DNA of 64,000 nucleotides from Thermobrachium celere DSM 8682 (GCF_000430995.1 NZ_HF952018.1:1633964-1697963), one strand, 5' to 3'. Positions 33,655 to 42,670 are shown, numbered from the stretch's first letter. Notes: a model not told the origin generated them from the sequence alone. A program made the numbers and translations.

Positions 33655-34386
33655 TTATACTCCCCTTTTATCCTTATCCCAGATGATTTTATGAAGTTGA
33701 ATATTTACTCTTACATCTAAATTGTTTTCCATAAAAAATTTATTTTTTGCCTTTAAATAATCTACAATTTGACTTGGTTCTACCTTAGAAAACACTGATG
33801 AAAAGTTTAATGTAACCCCTTTAAAATATTCTTTATATTTCTCTACTACCTGCATTGAGTAATCTAAATCCTTTACATTTCCCACAACAAACTTTATTTC
33901 ATCACCTAAAATCAGCCTTTTAAAGTTTTCTTCAAATATATTAAATTTATCCATATTTGAGGAGGGACATTTTATATCTAATGTATAAAATAGATTTTTT
34001 CTTTCTTTGGAACCTGTGAACTCTAAAATTTCTTCTTCATTATATAGTTTTACACTTCCATTTGTTTCAATTCTAACCTCATAACCATTTTGTGTAAGAT
34101 ATATTGGAATATATCTTTTTAATTTATCCTCCTCAAGAGGTTCTCCACCTGTTACAATAATTCTCCTACAGTTAAACTTATTTACCTCTTTTAATATATC
34201 ACTTGGTGTCATTAGAATGTATTCTCCATCATAGCTGTATTTTGTATCACAATAGCTACACCTTAAATTACAGCCATATACTCTTACAAATGTTGTTAAA
34301 AACCCACTTGTTATACCTTCTCCAGATATACTGTTAAATATCTCAACCATAGGTATTTTTTCATCTAAAAACTTTTCCCTCTTCAA
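33655..34386 (-). CDS. queE: 7-carboxy-7-deazaguanine synthase QueE
   Basis: The 243-residue radical SAM enzyme turns carboxytetrahydropterin into 7-carboxy-7-deazaguanine. The cluster motif is CNLRCSYCDTKYSYDG, the QueE-type C-x3-C-x2-C, after the typical MVEIFNSISGEG opening. SAM-binding GGEPL is present (IIVTGGEPLEEDKL). It follows queD with no gap. The start at 34386 has a weak ribosome site, consistent with coupling to queD. Confidence 0.93.
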   Translation of the reverse strand: MKREKFLDEKIPMVEIFNSISGEGITSGFLTTFVRVYGCNLRCSYCDTKYSYDGEYILMTPSDILKEVNKFNCRRIIVTGGEPLEEDKLKRYIPIYLTQNGYEVRIETNGSVKLYNEEEILEFTGSKERKNLFYTLDIKCPSSNMDKFNIFEENFKRLILGDEIKFVVGNVKDLDYSMQVVEKYKEYFKGVTLNFSSVFSKVEPSQIVDYLKAKNKFFMENNLDVRVNIQLHKIIWDKDKRGV

Positions 34387-34812
34387 TTATCCTACCACCT
34401 TTGCAAAGCTCTTTTGGGTTTCATAAAGTGTTATAGATACAACCTTTAATCCTTTATCCTTTAGATTATCATTTAAAATATTATAAAAGTGCATTGCCAT
34501 ATTCTCTGCAGTAGGTCTGTAATTAACCTCAAATATCTTCTTTCCTGACCCTTTTAAAACCTCTGCTATTTTGTGTTCTACATCATCCTTTGAACTATTA
34601 TAGTAGATAAATGAATGGTCTATTTTATCTATAATGGTCTCTTTTACAATGTTCTTTAAATCCTTAAAATCAATAATCATTCCATTTTGAATGTCTCCTG
34701 TAGCTTCCACTATCAATTTATAGCTATGTCCGTGTAGATTTTTACATTCCCCTTCGTGTTCAGATAGCATATGTGCAGCCTCAAAGGTAAATTCTTTAGA
34801 TACACTAAGCAT
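34387..34812 (-). CDS. queD: 6-carboxytetrahydropterin synthase QueD
   Basis: The 141-residue enzyme belongs to the PTPS-like family. Zinc ligands are His in FEAAHML and the pair in NLHGHSYKL, with the catalytic Cys in GECKNLHGH. It makes 6-carboxy-5,6,7,8-tetrahydropterin in the queuosine pathway. Its ATG shares one base with the queC stop. Confidence 0.94.
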   Translation of the reverse strand: MLSVSKEFTFEAAHMLSEHEGECKNLHGHSYKLIVEATGDIQNGMIIDFKDLKNIVKETIIDKIDHSFIYYNSSKDDVEHKIAEVLKGSGKKIFEVNYRPTAENMAMHFYNILNDNLKDKGLKVVSITLYETQKSFAKVVG

Positions 34813-35489
34813 TATTTTTCCTCCTTATATTCAATTGGATCCTCAAATCCTGCCTCTTTAAATGCCTTAAGCCTTAAAAGACAACTATCACATACTCCAC
34901 AGGCCTTATCTTCCCCTTTATAGCAGGACCAAGTTAGAGAATAATCAACCCCAAGTTCCATTCCAAGCTTAATCTCCTCTGCCTTAGTCATATTTATAAA
35001 TGGTGCGTTTATTTTTATTTTTCTACCCTCTACACCACAAACAGTTCCCTTGTTTATTGCTTGTTCCATTGCATCTAAAAACTCCTGTCTACAATCAACA
35101 TATCCTGAATAGTCAACTTCACTTACGCCTATAAATATATCCTGTGCTCCAATCTTTTCTGCATAGGAGGCTGCAAAGGCTAAAAATATCATATTTCTTG
35201 CTGGAACATAGGTTATTGGTATATCAGTTCTATTTACATCACCCTCTGGAACATCAATGTTTTTGTCAGTTAAGGCTGAACCTCCCCAAGCGTCCATATT
35301 TGTTTTAACTATTATATGTTCCTTTACACCTGCTGCCTCTGCTACATTTTTAGCACATTGTAGTTCCTTATCATGTCTTTGTCCATAGTCAAAGGATATT
35401 GCATAGACTTCAAATCCTTGTGATTTTGCAAGATATAATGCAGTAGTAGAATCTAATCCTCCTGATAGAAGTACAACAGCCTTTTTCAT
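34812..35489 (-). CDS. queC: 7-cyano-7-deazaguanine synthase QueC
   Basis: The 225-residue ATP-dependent ligase makes preQ0. The PP-loop is [16 protein letters not shown] near the start, and four zinc cysteines lie at the C-terminus in [20 protein letters not shown] use ATG 35489, directly before the conserved [10 protein letters not shown], with AAAGGATGGG upstream. It overlaps the stop of the HgdC-like gene by four bases, so that gene and queC are translationally coupled. Confidence 0.95.
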   Translation of the reverse strand: MKKAVVLLSGGLDSTTALYLAKSQGFEVYAISFDYGQRHDKELQCAKNVAEAAGVKEHIIVKTNMDAWGGSALTDKNIDVPEGDVNRTDIPITYVPARNMIFLAFAASYAEKIGAQDIFIGVSEVDYSGYVDCRQEFLDAMEQAINKGTVCGVEGRKIKINAPFINMTKAEEIKLGMELGVDYSLTWSCYKGEDKACGVCDSCLLRLKAFKEAGFEDPIEYKEEK

Positions 35490-36259
35490 TTTAATCCCAT
35501 CCTTTCTCCATAATAACAACATCCTATTGCACCATTAAATTGTGCATCATCTAAAGTTATTATTTCTTTATAATCCCCTTTTAAATATTCAATTAATGCA
35601 CTATTAAGCGATGCTCCACCTGATAGAACTATTCTATTTGACTTAAACCTTGTAAGCATTGGGCTTAACCTTTTATATAAAGAATAGTTCACACCCGCAC
35701 AAAGTCTTTCAATCGGAACCCCTTCTGCAATTTTCCCTATAAGTTCAGACTCCGAAAAAACTGCACAGGTTGAATTTAGTTCAACAGGATCTTTATAAAA
35801 TTTTGTCATATAGTCTAAATCAACCTCTAAAATGTTTGCCATATTTTCTAAATATCTTCCACAGGATGCTGCACACTTATCATTAAGTTCTATGTCCGTA
35901 ATTACACCCTTTTCAACCTTTACAACCTTTACATCCTGTCCACCTAAATCAAGTAAAATAAAATCCTCAAGTCCTGTTTGAAATATTACACCATAAGTAT
36001 GTGCCTTTATCTCATTAATTGGAGTAAAATCCTTTAGATTTATATTGTTTCTTCCATATCCTGTTGAAACTCCAACATCAAAATACCCCATATCTAGTTT
36101 TTCCCTATCTACAATTAACCCATTATCCTTTATACAAAAGTCTCTATAAAACCTCATTGTGCTTATTTTATTTTTCTTAACTATATTACCATCTTCATAA
36201 AGAACTATTTTTACTTCTCTACTTCCTAAATCTATTCCAAGTATCCTCACCTTCTCCAT
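35486..36259 (-). CDS. HgdC/BadF-type activator ATPase in the queuosine operon
   Basis: The 257-residue ASKHA ATPase resembles activators of 2-hydroxyacyl-CoA dehydratases: [34 protein letters not shown], and the cluster cysteines in [16 protein letters not shown] and [14 protein letters not shown]. Such proteins use ATP to push one electron at very low potential onto a partner. The partner is almost surely the gene just upstream, which it overlaps by 13 bp. It is translationally coupled to queC and lies behind a preQ1 riboswitch, so its role should concern queuosine rather than amino acid fermentation. That is inference. Confidence 0.88.
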   Translation of the reverse strand: MEKVRILGIDLGSREVKIVLYEDGNIVKKNKISTMRFYRDFCIKDNGLIVDREKLDMGYFDVGVSTGYGRNNINLKDFTPINEIKAHTYGVIFQTGLEDFILLDLGGQDVKVVKVEKGVITDIELNDKCAASCGRYLENMANILEVDLDYMTKFYKDPVELNSTCAVFSESELIGKIAEGVPIERLCAGVNYSLYKRLSPMLTRFKSNRIVLSGGASLNSALIEYLKGDYKEIITLDDAQFNGAIGCCYYGERMGLK

Positions 36260-37245
36260 CCCTTTCTATCCTTTAGCATATCCACAAATGCCTCAAGCCT
36301 TAATTTTGTTCTTGCATCAAGTTCATTTAATTTGTCTCCCTCAATGTTTATAACAGGCACATCTAACTTGCTTTTTACTATTATATCCTCAATACCTCTA
36401 TAACAGAAGGCTTGAGTGTAATGTATAACTCCATCTATTTTTCTCTCTTTAATCTGCTTTTTTATTTCCTTAAGTCTAAATTCAATATCGTAAGGATAGG
36501 TATAATCATAGTATTGATCATATATGTCTTTATTTTCTTTAAATCTTGGAAAGGAGAACTCCCTTTGGACTTCATTATATACTATTTTGGCTCCTATACT
36601 TTCCATGTAATCATATATGTCTCCCATCATAGGTGGAACTCCAATATATGCAAGTTTTACATCATATTCCCTTCTTTCTCTCTCTTTTATTTCTTTGATC
36701 TTCTGTCTCAACATAGCTTCAAATTCTATATAGTCACCATTAAAATCACTAGATGATACTAAATATAAATGATTTTCAAAACCTGTTGCATATCCTTCTA
36801 CTGTTAAATTATCTACTTCAATTAAAAGCTCCCTTACTTTATTTAGCCTACTTCTTACATCCTCAACATCTGATTTTTTAACATTAAAAATATACATAAA
36901 ATCATCTAAAGATTTTTTTACATCTTCTAGTCTGTGTGAATTTGGATATGCAAATGGATATACCATAATCCCCTTTAACCTTAAAACTTCAACTAAAGCC
37001 CTAGTATTAGAACAATCCCCTTCTATTACTCCTACAACCTCTTCTATGCCCTCCTTTACACAAACACCATAAAGTCCCTTAATCCATGCACACATACTCT
37101 TTGGAAAGCCATCTTTCTCAGCTATGTCTATATACTCCATGTAGCTATTTGATGTAACAAATATGTTATTTAAGTCAATTACTTTATATCCTGCTGCAAT
37201 TAAAACCTCTTGAGGTACTGTTGTTGTTATTCCAATCTTTTTCAT
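36247..37245 (-). CDS. HgdB-like (2-hydroxyacyl-CoA dehydratase D family) subunit in the queuosine operon
   Basis: The 332-residue product belongs to the HGD-D/FldBC-like family that holds a [4Fe-4S] cluster and receives electrons from an HgdC-type ATPase. Candidate cluster cysteines are in FPKSMCAWIKGLYG, GVIEGDCSNTRA and YTQAFCYRGIED, spaced as in the family. A second subunit, usual for the dehydratases, is absent. ATG 37245 follows GGAGGTGG; an upstream frame start lies in the terminator. It is the first gene behind the preQ1-I riboswitch, followed by the ATPase and queC-D-E. A reductase or dehydratase step of the queuosine pathway is my best guess. Confidence 0.82.
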   Translation of the reverse strand: MKKIGITTTVPQEVLIAAGYKVIDLNNIFVTSNSYMEYIDIAEKDGFPKSMCAWIKGLYGVCVKEGIEEVVGVIEGDCSNTRALVEVLRLKGIMVYPFAYPNSHRLEDVKKSLDDFMYIFNVKKSDVEDVRSRLNKVRELLIEVDNLTVEGYATGFENHLYLVSSSDFNGDYIEFEAMLRQKIKEIKERERREYDVKLAYIGVPPMMGDIYDYMESIGAKIVYNEVQREFSFPRFKENKDIYDQYYDYTYPYDIEFRLKEIKKQIKERKIDGVIHYTQAFCYRGIEDIIVKSKLDVPVINIEGDKLNELDARTKLRLEAFVDMLKDRKGWRR

Positions 37246-37264
37246 ATTCCACCTCCAAAAAATC

Positions 37265-37287
37265 AAAAAAGGAGCTACCAGCCCCTT
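37265..37287 (-). terminator. riboswitch-controlled terminator before the queuosine operon
   Basis: On the minus strand AAGGGGC pairs with GCTCCTT around TGGTA, followed by TTTT. It ends just before the ribosome site of the first gene. Its GGCTGGTAG portion can instead pair with CTACGGGCC of the upstream aptamer, giving an antiterminator. Confidence 0.8.
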
Positions 37288-37312
37288 AAAAACTGCATAT
37301 GCCCGCAGTAAA

Positions 37313-37355
37313 GGCCCGTAGTTTTGTTTAAGGACAGGATGGTCACGAACTGTCC
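37313..37355 (-). promoter_or_regulatory. preQ1-I riboswitch aptamer
   Basis: On the minus strand GGACAG and CTGTCC form P1 around a 12-base loop starting TTCGTGACC, followed by the A-rich tail TTAAACAAAACTACGGG. The hairpin, loop length and tail closely match known class I preQ1 riboswitches, whose tail folds back to form a pseudoknot. Genes downstream include queC-D-E, as expected. Binding should tie up the tail G residues and free the terminator, turning the operon off. Confidence 0.88.
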
Positions 37356-37374
37356 TATTTAATTTTCCTATGTT

Positions 37375-37402
37375 AGTATATCATATTAAAATAAAAAGTA
37401 AA
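37375..37402 (-). promoter_or_regulatory. promoter of the preQ1-controlled operon
   Basis: On the minus strand TTTACT (37402-37397) and TATACT (37380-37375) are 16 bp apart. The start would be near 37367, about a dozen bases before the aptamer. Confidence 0.55.
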
Positions 37403-37495
37403 CATAATAATTTTTAATTTTTCTGTAATCAATGTTTATGGTTTTTTTACCCTCCATGGGTGTATAATATAATTAGAAAAGAATGGAGGGATATT

Positions 37496-38545
37496 ATGAA
37501 AAAATGGAAAATGTTATTTATGACTGCAATCTCAAGCGTTTTGATATTATCATCTTGTGCTAAAACGACTAAGCCTACAGAAAACAAACCAAATGAACCT
37601 ACAAAACTAACAGTTAAAGATTTATTCCCATTTAATGAAAATGTTTATATGAAGTACCAAGGTATTGGAAATGAATTTGCTGAACATCAAACTTATGTTG
37701 ACTATATTGCTGGAGATAGAATTCAAATAAGGGATATAACCCCTGGAACAACGCTTGCAAAGATTTATGAAATCAAAAATGGAGAATTAAGATTAATATC
37801 ATCAAGAGAAGAATATTACTATAGAGAGAACTTACTAAACACCCAAAACACATCCTATGATGTATTACTTAAGGAACCTATAGAAAATGGAACTTCTTGG
37901 ACTACTAAAGATGGGCTTAAAAGATATATATCAAATACTCAAGCTAAAATATCAACTCCAAGCGGAGAGTATACCGCAGTAGAAGTTATTACAGAAGGCA
38001 ACGATTATAAATTATACGACTATTATGTTAAAGAATTAGGACATGTAAAAACTGTTTTTAAAACTGGTTCAACCACTATTGAAACAAACCTTGAAAAGAT
38101 AGAAAAAAATGTTCCCTATATTCAAACAATAAAATTCTACTATCCAGATTTCAATAAAGAAAAGCTAGCATTTAAAGAGGAAAAGATATCTCTAAAGACA
38201 AATGAAAATATAGACAAAATAATAGAAAGCTATTTAAAAAATCCTCCAAAGGAGGAGTTGAATAAGGTATTTTCAAAAAATACCAAAATAAACAAGCTGT
38301 ATTTAAATAACAGCCAAAATAAAGTCTATATAGATGTTAGTAAAGAATTTGTTCAAGAAATGAATGCAGGTTCATCCCTTGAATCAATGATACTTCAAAG
38401 CCTTGTTAACACCCTTGGTAATTACTACAATGTTGATAAGGTATATATTTCAGTAGAAGGAAAACCATACGAATCAGGCCATATTGCAATAACTGAAAAT
38501 GAGGTATTCTATGTTGACTATAAAAATGTATATGAAATAAAGTAG
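37496..38545 (+). CDS. GerMN-domain lipoprotein
   Basis: The 349-residue product has a lipoprotein signal with the acylated Cys at about residue 21 (LILSSCAK). The middle contains two beta-rich repeats, and the C-terminal part is a GerMN (sporulation and spore germination) domain: KLYLNNSQNKVYIDVSKEFVQEMNAGSSLESMILQSLVNTLGNYYNVDKVYISVEGKP. GerM-like proteins hold parts of the engulfment channel together in sporulation, but other GerMN lipoproteins have different roles. I set the start at ATG 37496 because GGAGGG lies five bases upstream. The gene stands alone with a terminator. Confidence 0.85.
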   Translation: MKKWKMLFMTAISSVLILSSCAKTTKPTENKPNEPTKLTVKDLFPFNENVYMKYQGIGNEFAEHQTYVDYIAGDRIQIRDITPGTTLAKIYEIKNGELRLISSREEYYYRENLLNTQNTSYDVLLKEPIENGTSWTTKDGLKRYISNTQAKISTPSGEYTAVEVITEGNDYKLYDYYVKELGHVKTVFKTGSTTIETNLEKIEKNVPYIQTIKFYYPDFNKEKLAFKEEKISLKTNENIDKIIESYLKNPPKEELNKVFSKNTKINKLYLNNSQNKVYIDVSKEFVQEMNAGSSLESMILQSLVNTLGNYYNVDKVYISVEGKPYESGHIAITENEVFYVDYKNVYEIK

Positions 38546-38571
38546 AGAGGCTCCAATATGCCTCTCTTTTT
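38544..38571 (+). terminator. terminator of the GerMN lipoprotein gene
   Basis: AGAGAGGC pairs with GCCTCTCT around an eight-base loop, followed by TTTT. The left arm starts at the TAG stop. Confidence 0.8.
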
Positions 38572-38585
38572 ACACTGCCTCTTTT

Positions 38586-39305
38586 TTATTTAATTATAAG
38601 TTTATTTAATTTCTCTGGATAATTTGTCATTATACCATCTACACCTATACTTATTAAATACTTCATGTAGTTTGTATCGTTAACTGTAAAGGTGTTTATC
38701 ATAATTCCTTCTTTTTTAACCTGATTTACAACATCTCTACTTAAAGAATAAAAATATGGATGAAGTGCATCTGCCCCAACATATTTTGCATACTTTTCAG
38801 GACAATATAGATTTTCCATATATAAAAGTCCTGTTTTTACTTCACTAGCTAATTTCTTTACCTTTACAACAGAATAATGATTAAAACTTGATATAATTAC
38901 ATTTTTCTGCATGCCATAACGATATATTAAGTCTAATAACTTCTCTTCAATACCCTCATACTCAATTATAGAATTTTTAATTTCAAAATTAACTACCACG
39001 TTTTTCCCCTTAACAAGAAGAAGTAGCTCCTCTACAGATGGAACCTTTTCATTAAGATACTCTTTTGAAAACCATGAACCTGCATCAAGCTTCTTTATTT
39101 CACTGAAGGTATAATCTTTAACAAATCCTATACCATCTGTTGTTCTATTTACCATCTCATCATGCATTAGGATTAATATACCATCCTTTGTCATCTGAAC
39201 GTCAGTCTCTATTCCATCTGCTCCAAATTCAAGTGCCTTTTCAAAAGCAAGTATTGTATTCTCTGGATAGCGACCACTTGCACCCCTGTGAGCAAAATTA
39301 ATCAA
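38586..39305 (-). CDS. glycerophosphodiester phosphodiesterase
   Basis: The 239-residue enzyme cuts glycerophosphodiesters to glycerol 3-phosphate and an alcohol. The TIM-barrel motifs are INFAHRGASGRYPENTILAFEKALEFGADGIETDVQMTKDGILILMHDEMVNRTTDGIG, holding the two catalytic His and metal-binding Glu/Asp. I take TTG 39305 as the start because GGGGGTGGG is upstream and the product then starts at the conserved HRG strand; the longer ATG frame adds 29 unlikely residues. It lies 123 bp after lysA on the same strand, with a stem-loop between. Confidence 0.9.
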   Translation of the reverse strand: MINFAHRGASGRYPENTILAFEKALEFGADGIETDVQMTKDGILILMHDEMVNRTTDGIGFVKDYTFSEIKKLDAGSWFSKEYLNEKVPSVEELLLLVKGKNVVVNFEIKNSIIEYEGIEEKLLDLIYRYGMQKNVIISSFNHYSVVKVKKLASEVKTGLLYMENLYCPEKYAKYVGADALHPYFYSLSRDVVNQVKKEGIMINTFTVNDTNYMKYLISIGVDGIMTNYPEKLNKLIIK

Positions 39306-39428
39306 ATAACCCACCCCCTTATTTTTATTATTCTTCAAAAAAATAAAAAATCCTCTATGTACGATCCATTTTTTACAATAAGTTAGCTCCATGATAGATT
39401 TGCATCTTCTATCCTGGAGCTTGTTAAC

Positions 39429-40721
39429 TTATAAATCATTTTTTATAATATCTTCATACGTTTCTCTTTTTACAATTAACACATCTTGGCCTCTGTTTAC
39501 CATAACAACTGCTGGCCTTGGAATTCTATTATAATTGCTAGCCATTGAAAAATTGTAGGCTCCTGTACTTAAGACTGCTATTATATCTCCTCTCTCAAGC
39601 TTTGGTAATTTAATATCTTTAATCAATATATCTCCTGATTCACAACACTTACCACAGATAGTAACCTGTTCTTCATCTTTATTATTTAGCTTATTTGCTG
39701 GAACAGCAGTATACTTTGCAGAATACAAAGCTGTTCTTATATTATCTGTCATTCCACCATCTACGCTAACATACTTTCTTATACCTCTTATATCCTTTAT
39801 AGATCCAACTCTATATAGAGTAATACCTGCTTCTCCAACTATCCATCTACCAGGCTCTATGAAAACAGTAGGCTTTCTTAGGTTATATCTACTAAAGCAT
39901 TCTTCAACTGCTTTATGAATAACATCTGTAAAATAGCTAATAGAAAGTCTTTTATCTCCTTCTGTATAGTATATACCAAACCCTCCACCACAGTTTATTT
40001 CTTCTATTTCATAGTCAAATAAATTCTTAATGCTGCTTATAAATTTTGCAAGCACCTCTACCTCTAATTTATATATATTATTTTGATGAAGCTGTGAGCC
40101 AATGTGGGCATGTATACCCTTTAGTTTAAGAGCTGGAGAATTCAAAATCCTTTTTACTGCGTGTAGTGCACTTTCATCATGCATTGGAAAACCAAATTTT
40201 GAATCTACTTGTCCTGTTTTTATAAAGTCATGGGTATGTCCGTCTATTCCAGGAGTTATTCTTATTTGAACATCTATGCTTCTTTTCTTTTTTAACAAGA
40301 TATCCTCTAAAATATCTATCTCATCAAAATTATCTATAACAACTCTTCCAACCCCAAAATCCACAGCCATTTCTAATTCTTCATAAGTTTTATTGTTGCC
40401 ATGAAAAATTATATTTTCCATCGGAAAATCAACAGATTTTGCTGTATAAAGTTCTCCACCCGATACAACATCTAACCAAAGACCTTCCCTCTTTATTAAT
40501 CTACACATATATTTTGTTAGAAAAGCCTTGCTCGCGTATGCTGCGACACCTCCATATTTTACTATATGGTTTTCCTTAATCTCCTTTATTCTATTTAATA
40601 TCTCCTCCTCATTAAAAACATATAGTGGAGTTCCATATTTTTCAACTAAATAATCACACCTTACACCTGAAATTTCAAGAATACCATCATCTGAAATAGT
40701 TAGACCTCTATATCCAAACAT
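39429..40721 (-). CDS. lysA: diaminopimelate decarboxylase
   Basis: The 430-residue PLP enzyme makes lysine from meso-diaminopimelate. The PLP Lys is in VAAYASKAFLTKYMC, with the fold-type III barrel elements IHAHIGSQLHQ, INCGGGFGIYYT and EPGRWIVGEAG, and the active-site Cys in ICGKCCESGD. It has a normal length. Ribosome site TGGAGGG. Upstream is a strong sigma-54 promoter with three copies of a possible activator site, and the gene beyond encodes a sigma-54 activator, which suggests lysA is under its control. Confidence 0.95.
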   Translation of the reverse strand: MFGYRGLTISDDGILEISGVRCDYLVEKYGTPLYVFNEEEILNRIKEIKENHIVKYGGVAAYASKAFLTKYMCRLIKREGLWLDVVSGGELYTAKSVDFPMENIIFHGNNKTYEELEMAVDFGVGRVVIDNFDEIDILEDILLKKKRSIDVQIRITPGIDGHTHDFIKTGQVDSKFGFPMHDESALHAVKRILNSPALKLKGIHAHIGSQLHQNNIYKLEVEVLAKFISSIKNLFDYEIEEINCGGGFGIYYTEGDKRLSISYFTDVIHKAVEECFSRYNLRKPTVFIEPGRWIVGEAGITLYRVGSIKDIRGIRKYVSVDGGMTDNIRTALYSAKYTAVPANKLNNKDEEQVTICGKCCESGDILIKDIKLPKLERGDIIAVLSTGAYNFSMASNYNRIPRPAVVMVNRGQDVLIVKRETYEDIIKNDL

Positions 40722-40754
40722 TTCTATCCCTCCATTTCATTTATAAACATTATC

Positions 40755-40772
40755 ATGCAAATTTAATGCCAA
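40755..40772 (-). promoter_or_regulatory. sigma-54 promoter of lysA
   Basis: On the minus strand TTGGCATTAAATTTGCAT has GG and GC separated by exactly 10 bases, the -24/-12 rule for sigma-54, with TTGGCA and TTGCA close to consensus. Transcription would begin near 40745, about 24 bp before the lysA ATG. Confidence 0.78.
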
Positions 40773-40811
40773 AACATCCTTATAACTAATTAATAATTTT
40801 GAATTTTATTT

Positions 40812-40904
40812 TTCCGTAAAATCGGAATACTCATTTTTACTTTCCTATAATGCATATAAAAAAGAACCATTCCACATTTTCGGAATGGTTCCACAAAATC
40901 GGAT
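40812..40904 (-). promoter_or_regulatory. three copies of an inverted-repeat motif, probable enhancer sites for the adjacent sigma-54 activator
   Basis: Plus-strand copies are TTCCGTAAAATCGGAA (40812-40827), TTCCACATTTTCGGAA (40870-40885) and TTCCACAAAATCGGAT (40889-40904). The shared form is TTCC-N8-GGA(A/T). They lie about 65-160 bp upstream of the sigma-54 start of lysA, where bacterial enhancers normally sit. Confidence 0.62.
40859..40891 (-). terminator. terminator of the sigma-54 activator gene
   Basis: On the minus strand GAACCATTCC and GGAATGGTTC form a 10-bp stem with an eight-base loop, followed by TTTTTT. It shares sequence with the second motif copy, so the same DNA may serve as terminator and activator site. 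Confidence 0.75.
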
Positions 40905-42670
40905 TAGCATATATCATATTTCTTTAACTTCTCATAAAAAGCAGATTTTTTTATGCCTAGCTCCTCCATTGTCTTCTTTTTATCTCCATTATTTCTCTTT
41001 AATGCTTCTGTTATAATGCTTTTTTCAGTTTCCTCTAATATATCCTTTAATTTTCTTCTCTCTACACTTTTTGTAAAATCAAGTAATATATCATCAACCT
41101 CAATAGTGTCTGTTATCGACAAATTTATAGCTCTCTCTAATATATTTTCAAGTTCTCTAATATTTCCCGGGAAATCGTAATTATACAACTTATAATATGC
41201 AGCATTCGATATTTTTTTAGTAGGAACTCCATACTTATTACAAATTTCTCTAGTTATGAAATATATTAAATCATATAGGTCTTCCTTTCTTTCTCTAAGT
41301 GCAGGAAGCTTTATGGGAAATACATTAATTCTATAGTACAAATCCTCTCTAAACATACCTTGCTTTACACGTTCATGTATTTCCTTATTAGTTGCACATA
41401 TAAACCTAACGTCTACTTCTATATATTCATTACTACCTATAGGTTTTACCCTTCTGTTTTGAATTACATCTAAAAGTTTTACTTGTAAATTTAATGGTAA
41501 TTCAGCAATTTCATCTAAAAATACGGTTCCTCCATCTGCGCATTCAATTAGCCCTTTTTTCCCCTTACTTAAAGCACCTGTAAAGGCCCCCTTAGTATAT
41601 CCAAACAGTTCACTTTCAATTAGAGCCTCTGGTATAGCACCACAATTGATTTCAACAAATTCTCCCTTTCTTCCGCTAATTTGATGTATATGTTTTGCAA
41701 GACTACTCTTACCCGTACCACTTTCCCCTAGAAGTAATATAGTACCATCTAACTTTGCAATCTGGTGTATATATTTTTCAATCTGTTTCATTTGATTTGT
41801 TTTGCCAAAATAGAAATTATTATTTATTATGCTAAATTTAGATATCTCCCTTAAAAGTTCTAACCTTTCTTGATGTAATTTCTTTATTTCAGATATATCC
41901 TCTATTTTTACAACTACAAAATCATCAATGTTATAAAATGAACATCTAACAGGCAATTTATTAATTTCGTCATATATTGACTTAATAACTTCTTTTGTGG
42001 TTATAACTTTGTTGACATAATTATATATATTACCTTCTTTAAATACCTCATCAATTTTCCTATTTAATACATTAATTTCAAAATACTCATCTTTAGATTT
42101 TTCCATAAATTCCTTACCTAATAGTATCTCTCTTATGCTTTCTCCTCTTATTGTATATCCCTTTGATTGATAAAACTTAAGATTTAAATCATTATCAAGT
42201 ATAACCATATGTCCAACTGATTTAATAAATTCATATGGTATATTAATTCCATTTATATTTATGTTTACAACCTTTTTGCTATAGTCTATTTCAACTAAAA
42301 AATTATTATTATTTATTTTATCCTCTAATCTACAAACTGCCGAAGCCGGTCTTCCATAATTACATTTACCACCATAACCATATCTTCCAATAAATAAAAA
42401 GAAATCTCCTTTATTTATCTGAATATTTAATCCCAGCTTTATTAAATCCTTAGAGTTTAACCCCCCATCATCATCTCCAAAGGATGTATCACCAATTATT
42501 ATGATATCGCCTTTTTCTAAAATACCTTTTTTATGGGAAATATCGTATTTATTTCTTAAACCTAATATATCCTTTGCCTTGCTATTTAAATAAACTATAT
42601 TTAAATTTTTATTTATTATTACAATCCCTTCTGAAGAAATTTCAATTATATCTTTAAAATCAAAACCCAT
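40904..42670 (-). CDS. sigma-54-dependent transcriptional activator with PAS domains
   Basis: The 588-residue regulator has an N-terminal PAS domain (DIIEISSEGIVIINKNLNIVYLNSKAKDILGL), a second PAS-like region ending near residue 275, an AAA+ domain at about 290-520, and a C-terminal Fis-type helix-turn-helix (DKKKTMEELGIKKSAFYEKLKKYDIC). AAA+ motifs: Walker A LLGESGTGKSSLAKH, the sigma-54 contact loop GAFTGA, and Walker B GGTVFLDEIAELPL. ATG 42670 with AGGGGTGA upstream is preferred over one 39 bases earlier. Its likely target is lysA, the next gene, which has a sigma-54 promoter. The signal sensed by the PAS domains is unknown. Confidence 0.93.
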   Translation of the reverse strand: MGFDFKDIIEISSEGIVIINKNLNIVYLNSKAKDILGLRNKYDISHKKGILEKGDIIIIGDTSFGDDDGGLNSKDLIKLGLNIQINKGDFFLFIGRYGYGGKCNYGRPASAVCRLEDKINNNNFLVEIDYSKKVVNININGINIPYEFIKSVGHMVILDNDLNLKFYQSKGYTIRGESIREILLGKEFMEKSKDEYFEINVLNRKIDEVFKEGNIYNYVNKVITTKEVIKSIYDEINKLPVRCSFYNIDDFVVVKIEDISEIKKLHQERLELLREISKFSIINNNFYFGKTNQMKQIEKYIHQIAKLDGTILLLGESGTGKSSLAKHIHQISGRKGEFVEINCGAIPEALIESELFGYTKGAFTGALSKGKKGLIECADGGTVFLDEIAELPLNLQVKLLDVIQNRRVKPIGSNEYIEVDVRFICATNKEIHERVKQGMFREDLYYRINVFPIKLPALRERKEDLYDLIYFITREICNKYGVPTKKISNAAYYKLYNYDFPGNIRELENILERAINLSITDTIEVDDILLDFTKSVERRKLKDILEETEKSIITEALKRNNGDKKKTMEELGIKKSAFYEKLKKYDIC

